From DASRRB01 sp036732755 (lineage in GTDB: Bacteria; Planctomycetota; B15-G4; SIAN01), in NCBI GenBank assembly GCA_036732755.1, contig DAINBU010000171.1, positions 1-9,015 of the forward strand: a stretch of 9,015 nucleotides of DNA, in the 5' to 3' direction. The translations under genes were made by a program, and so were the position numbers. This document shows positions 6,633-9,015 of the stretch, piece by piece. How positions within the stretch are numbered: the stretch's first letter is position 1; every line of letters begins with the position of its first letter. Below the pieces are notes generated by a model. That model ran no database searches. It saw only the letters and a program-made list of their open reading frames with translations, and was not told the origin of the DNA.

Positions 6633-7805
6633 TCAGGACGCGGCTGCGGCGCGGGTGCGAGAGCGCGCGCGAGAGACGATCCAGCGGCGCATGTCGGGCA
6701 GGAGCGTCGACTCGAACGAGCGCGCGACGCGCAGCTCGAGGAACTTCGCGAAGAGCGCGTCGAGGAGGGCCTGCAGCTCGAAGAGCCAGCCGGCGCGCTG
6801 CTCGTCGGCGGCGCGCAGGTTCTCGTCGTCGATCGACTCGGCGTCGGCGGTGACCTTCACGCCGTCGAGGTCGAAGGTCGCTCCGGCGAGCGTCACCTCG
6901 AAACTCTTCGCGCCGCACGCGACGACGAGGCGCGCCTTGAGCGGCAGGCGGCCGGCGAGCAGCGCCGACGCGGCTTCGCCGGCACGCGTGGGAAGGTCGC
7001 CGCGCACGATGACGCGGCCGGCCTCCTTCGCGCCGCCGAGTTCGAGCATCTGGTCGAAGGCGACGCCCGCTTCGCCGAGCTCGCCGAGGGCGTGGTTGCC
7101 GCCCGCCGTCTCGGCGTGGTGCCAGAGCCAGAGCAGGAACTCGGGGCCGAGGAACGCCGGGGAGTCGTCGACGATCGCCACGCCGCCCTCGGTGAAGACG
7201 GCGGGGACGAGCCCGGCGATCTTCTTCTCGCCGGCGACGCGCGCCGCGAGCGTGGCGGTCACCAGCGGCTCGGGCGCGACCTCGAACGTCTCGCGGAAGA
7301 GCGCGCGGAACGCGACGTTGGCCGACTCCGAGGTCGCGTTGAGCAGCAGCTCGCCCGTCTCCGCGCGCCAGAGCATCTGGTGGATGGCGGTCGACGGGAC
7401 CATCCGCGCCATCAGCTCGCCCTCGATCTTCTCGACGATCTCGCGCCGGCGCGCCGGGGCGATGCGCTCGCCGGCGTTCCTGCGCTCGGCCGCCTCCGCC
7501 TCCATGCGGCGCACGCGCAGTGCGCCGCTCGGGAGCTGCTTCCGGTCGACGCGCAGCGCGCCGACCAAGAGCTTGTGCGCGAGCCAGAGCTCGCCGGCGT
7601 CGAAGCGCGCCGGCACCGTGCCGTCGCCTCGCGTCCAGCCGACCGAGGAGACGGCGCTCCCGGCCTGGTCGATCGAGCGGAAGCGCTGGCCGTGGAACCG
7701 CTTCTCGAGCGCCGCCGCGTCGTCGCGCAGCTTCGCGAGCCCCCCGGCGACCGCGCGCCCGTCCGCGAGGTAACGCCGGAAGGAACCCGAGGCGCGCACG
7801 CGCAT
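6633..7805 (-). CDS. rdgC: RdgC-like recombination-associated protein
   Basis: The chosen ATG at 7805-7803 has GGAG six bases upstream and gives a 390-residue product starting MRVRASGSFRRYL. Earlier ATG (7817) and TTG (7820) codons lack a ribosome site. The RdgC pattern is visible in order: a start like the family's F-x-x-Y/RY strand, SSVGWTRGDG (53-62, compare the GWVPP region of E. coli RdgC), RKQLPSGALRVRRMEAEAAE (88-107, compare KILPSPVIKQALEAKI), a charged helix, REIVEKIEGELMARMVPSTA (121-140) and HQMLWRAETGELLLNATSES (142-161). E. coli RdgC is a ring-shaped DNA-binding protein of 303 residues that restrains RecA. The longer C-terminal part here, with FLGPEFLLWLWHHAE (218-232), differs from the enterobacterial form and is typical, as I recall, of RdgC-like proteins in other phyla. 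The gene converges on the transporter with only 33 bases between stops and no clear terminator. The family is fairly sure; function is by analogy. Confidence 0.72.
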   Translation of the reverse strand: MRVRASGSFRRYLADGRAVAGGLAKLRDDAAALEKRFHGQRFRSIDQAGSAVSSVGWTRGDGTVPARFDAGELWLAHKLLVGALRVDRKQLPSGALRVRRMEAEAAERRNAGERIAPARRREIVEKIEGELMARMVPSTAIHQMLWRAETGELLLNATSESANVAFRALFRETFEVAPEPLVTATLAARVAGEKKIAGLVPAVFTEGGVAIVDDSPAFLGPEFLLWLWHHAETAGGNHALGELGEAGVAFDQMLELGGAKEAGRVIVRGDLPTRAGEAASALLAGRLPLKARLVVACGAKSFEVTLAGATFDLDGVKVTADAESIDDENLRAADEQRAGWLFELQALLDALFAKFLELRVARSFESTLLPDMRRWIVSRARSRTRAAAAS

Positions 7806-7827
7806 GGTGCACTCCATCAATGCAAGA

Positions 7828-7861
7828 GCCGAGGAGCGACCGCCACCTGGCGCTCCTCGGC
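7828..7861. promoter_or_regulatory. Perfect 11-bp inverted repeat upstream of the rdgC-like gene
   Basis: GCCGAGGAGCG (7828-7838) and CGCTCCTCGGC (7851-7861) are perfect complements around a 12-base loop. The element ends 23 bases before the chosen rdgC start codon, so in the leftward transcript it would form a strong hairpin just upstream of the ribosome site. No U run follows in either direction, so a simple intrinsic terminator is unlikely. A 5'-UTR structure controlling rdgC translation, or a two-site DNA operator between the divergent genes, are both possible. The repeat is directly visible; the role is not. Confidence 0.6.
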
Positions 7862-7882
7862 CCGTCTCGAAAGTGGCGCGGA

Positions 7883-7910
7883 GTTGTACCGGGAAACCGA
7901 CGCGTTGGAA
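7883..7910 (-). promoter_or_regulatory. Possible promoter of the rdgC-like gene
   Basis: On the minus strand, TTCCAA (7910-7905) and TACAAC (7888-7883) are separated by 16 bases. They match the sigma-70 consensus at 3 of 6 and 4 of 6 positions. Transcription from here would begin near 7876 and place the inverted repeat at 7828-7861 in the leader. The match is weak and other start points are possible. Confidence 0.25.
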
Positions 7911-7925
7911 GCGGTCGCCGATCCG

Positions 7926-7966
7926 AAAAAAAAATCCGCGTGAACGGGCGCGTCGTTGCGCGCAAC
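7926..7966. promoter_or_regulatory. A9 run and 12-bp perfect palindrome between the divergent genes
   Basis: Nine consecutive A residues (7926-7934) stand out in very GC-rich surroundings. Twenty bases further lies the perfect palindrome GTTGCGCGCAAC (7955-7966). Both lie in the 244-base gap between the rdgC-like and DJ-1-type genes, away from either coding region. A palindrome of this size could bind a dimeric regulator, and the A-tract could be bent DNA or an upstream promoter element. On the minus strand the run reads as T9, but no stable GC stem sits directly before it, so I do not call a terminator. Seen in sequence; role inferred. Confidence 0.4.
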
Positions 7967-8049
7967 TTGTCCACCGCGAGTGGAGCGTCGGCGTCGCGCA
8001 CCCTTGCGCGCGCGCCGGCCGTGACGCATCGTTTTCATGGAGTCATGCC

Positions 8050-8607
8050 ATGACGGAGCAGCGGAAGAGGGTCCTCGTCCTCGTCGCGGACGGGTTCGAG
8101 GAGATCGAGGCGGTCACCCTGATCGACGTCCTGCGCCGCGCCGACCTCGACGTCACGGTCTCGAGCCCCGACGGCGGCATGGTGAACGGCGCGCACGCGA
8201 TCTGCATGGCGACCGAGCGGCGCTTCGCCGACGTGAAGGCGGCCGACCACGACGCGCTCGTCCTGCCGGGCGGCTCGAACAACGCCCGCACGCTCGCGAG
8301 CCACGCCGAGGCGCAGCGGCTGATCAAGGAGGCGCGCGCGCTCGACAAGGTGGTCGGCGCGATCTGCGCCGCGCCGCTCGCCCTCAAGGCGGCCGGCGTG
8401 ATCCAGGGCGCGCAGATCACGAGCTTCCCGGGCATGGAGCGCGACTTCGCCGGCGAGAAGTACCGCCAGGAGCGCGTCGTGAAGGACGGCCGGCTGATCA
8501 CCAGCCGCGGGCCGGGCACGTCGCTGGAGTTCGCGCTCGCGCTGGTCGGCGAGCTGTGCGGCGCCGCGAAGGCGGCCGCCGTGGCCGAGCCGATGGTCGT
8601 CCGCTGA
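8050..8607 (+). CDS. DJ-1/PfpI family protein (YajL/PARK7-like)
   Basis: The 185-residue product has the length and motifs of the DJ-1 subfamily. The ATG at 8050 is preceded by GGAG (8039-8042) seven bases upstream. Visible motifs are VLVLVADGFEEIEAVTLIDV (8-27), in which Glu20 aligns with the conserved Glu18 of human DJ-1; VLPGGSNNARTL (71-82); the nucleophile elbow GAICAAP with Cys106 (103-109), the same number as in human DJ-1; and ITSRGPGTSLEFALALV (150-166), a hallmark of DJ-1/YajL. Proteins of this group are cytoplasmic and use an oxidisable cysteine. They are linked to oxidative stress, methylglyoxal breakdown and disputed protein or nucleotide deglycase activities, so a precise reaction should not be assumed. 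The gene is divergent from the rdgC-like gene and is followed after 19 bases by a small Cys/His protein gene, probably cotranscribed. Confidence 0.92.
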   Translation: MTEQRKRVLVLVADGFEEIEAVTLIDVLRRADLDVTVSSPDGGMVNGAHAICMATERRFADVKAADHDALVLPGGSNNARTLASHAEAQRLIKEARALDKVVGAICAAPLALKAAGVIQGAQITSFPGMERDFAGEKYRQERVVKDGRLITSRGPGTSLEFALALVGELCGAAKAAAVAEPMVVR

Positions 8608-8626
8608 ACGACGGCACCGGGCGCCG

Positions 8627-8974
8627 ATGGTCCACCCGGCCGGATCGTTCGCGTGCGAGATCTGCGGCAAGCCGCTCGGCGCGCGCCGCGTCCGGCAAGG
8701 CATCACCCGCCACGCCGGCTGCCGCCACTCGCTCAAGCCCGAGGAGGTGCAGTCGGCGCTCGGGCTGGCGCAAGGGGCGCTCGCGCGGCTGCCCGGACGC
8801 GCCGCCGATCCGGAGCTGCGCGAGCTCTTCGAGCAGGCGGCCGTGCAGGCGCGCGCGCTCGTCGACGACCTGCAGCGGCTCAAGACCTTCGTCGGCAGCA
8901 CGCCGCGGCTGGTAACTGGAGCGGACGTCGAGGGCGGGGGTGAAGAGGGCGCGGGGAGAAGGGGGCGTGGTTGA
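8627..8974 (+). CDS. Small Cys/His (zinc-finger-like) protein of unknown function
   Basis: A 115-residue frame starts 19 bases after the DJ-1-type gene, on the same strand. Near the N-terminus it has CEIC (Cys10, Cys13), then ITRHAGCRH with His29, Cys32 and His34, spaced like the ligands of a small zinc-binding knuckle. Residues about 38-88 form a charged, Ala/Leu-rich helical region (ALGLAQGALARL, then ELRELFEQAAVQARALVDDL). This combination suggests a metal-bound mini-domain with a helical partner-binding arm, though I do not recognise a family. The start is the weakest point, because no clear Shine-Dalgarno sequence precedes the ATG and coupling to the upstream gene may serve. The last ~20 residues (EGGGEEGAGRRGRG) are read from a G-rich low-complexity tract and may not be a conserved part of the protein. 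Confidence 0.6.
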   Translation: MVHPAGSFACEICGKPLGARRVRQGITRHAGCRHSLKPEEVQSALGLAQGALARLPGRAADPELRELFEQAAVQARALVDDLQRLKTFVGSTPRLVTGADVEGGGEEGAGRRGRG

Positions 8975-9012
8975 ACGCGCGACGGGCGAGGGCGGGTGGA
9001 GGGGCGGAGGGG
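8932..9012 (+). repeat. G-rich tract with two sets of G-quadruplex-type runs
   Basis: G runs at 8932-8934, 8936-8940, 8947-8949, 8953-8956 and 8961-8965 are separated by loops of 1-6 bases. A second set at 8984-8986, 8990-8992, 8994-8996, 9001-9004 and 9009-9012 has loops of 1-4 bases. Both meet the usual G3+ N1-7 pattern for intramolecular G-quadruplexes. The first set overlaps the end of the small Cys/His gene; the second is beyond its stop (8972-8974). No gene is visible after the stop. The tract is strongly purine-biased on the plus strand, a kind of sequence that often ends assemblies. Confidence 0.55.
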
Positions 9013-9015
9013 AAA

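Noticed and set aside
7926..7934. Intrinsic terminator on the minus strand using the T9 run
   Set aside because: No stable GC hairpin lies directly before the T run (the palindrome is about 20 bases away with no loop), and no gene upstream on that strand would need it.
7092..7943. Plus-strand frame opposite the rdgC-like gene (and the longer frame from 6655)
   Set aside because: No recognisable domain; the minus-strand frame has RdgC motifs and a good ribosome site.
8045..8053. Two-codon upstream frame ATG CCA TGA overlapping the DJ-1 start
   Set aside because: The GGAG at 8039-8042 is only two bases from this ATG, too close to serve it, but well placed for the ATG at 8050; probably chance.
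8035..8901. Minus-strand frame opposite the DJ-1 and Cys/His genes
   Set aside because: Shadow of the DJ-1 gene; low-complexity composition and no motif.

Overview
The window is very GC-rich bacterial DNA with tightly packed genes and short gaps. The exception is the first ~460 bases, where third codon positions hold visibly more A and T. The content suggests a Gram-negative (outer-membrane) bacterium: an Mla-type lipid ABC transporter, an RdgC-like recombination protein, and a secreted CRTAC1/TPR gene pair. Such combinations are familiar from high-GC environmental lineages such as Myxococcota/Deltaproteobacteria-like, Planctomycetota or Acidobacteriota groups. The exact phylum cannot be fixed from this sequence alone.

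Layout. (1) Bases 1-~480, plus strand: the C-terminal end of a hydantoinase A/5-oxoprolinase-family protein. Its homology stops abruptly at ~480, inside a 23-bp imperfect direct repeat. From the other side, a minus-strand gene starting at 639 also loses sense there. Two genes broken at one point plus a composition change look like a chimeric join or recent rearrangement. (2) Bases 481-3550, minus strand: an operon read leftwards, made of a secreted TPR protein (2495-3550), a secreted FG-GAP/ASPIC-UnbV (CRTAC1-type) beta-propeller protein (657-2498, ATGA overlap with the TPR gene), and the N-terminus of a membrane-anchored protein (639 leftwards). (3) Bases 3551-3706: divergent promoter region. 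(4) Bases 3707-6599, plus strand: a two-gene lipid-transport unit. The first gene encodes a membrane-anchored protein with what looks like a degenerate MCE (MlaD-like) domain followed by a long helical region. The second encodes an unusual single polypeptide joining an MlaF-like ATPase to an MlaE-like permease. (5) Bases 6633-7805, minus strand: an RdgC-like protein, convergent with the transporter. (6) Bases 7806-8049: a 244-base divergent intergenic region with a perfect 11-bp inverted repeat, an A9 run and a 12-bp perfect palindrome. (7) Bases 8050-8974, plus strand: a DJ-1/PfpI (YajL-like) protein with its catalytic cysteine, then a small Cys/His protein of unknown function. (8) Bases 8932-9015: a G-rich tract with two sets of G-quadruplex-type G runs.

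The candidate for something less described is the compact transporter: an MCE-like protein plus a fused MlaF-MlaE protein, with no MlaB, MlaC or separate permease in the window. The other observations are mostly of technical (junction) or regulatory (intergenic hairpin) interest.
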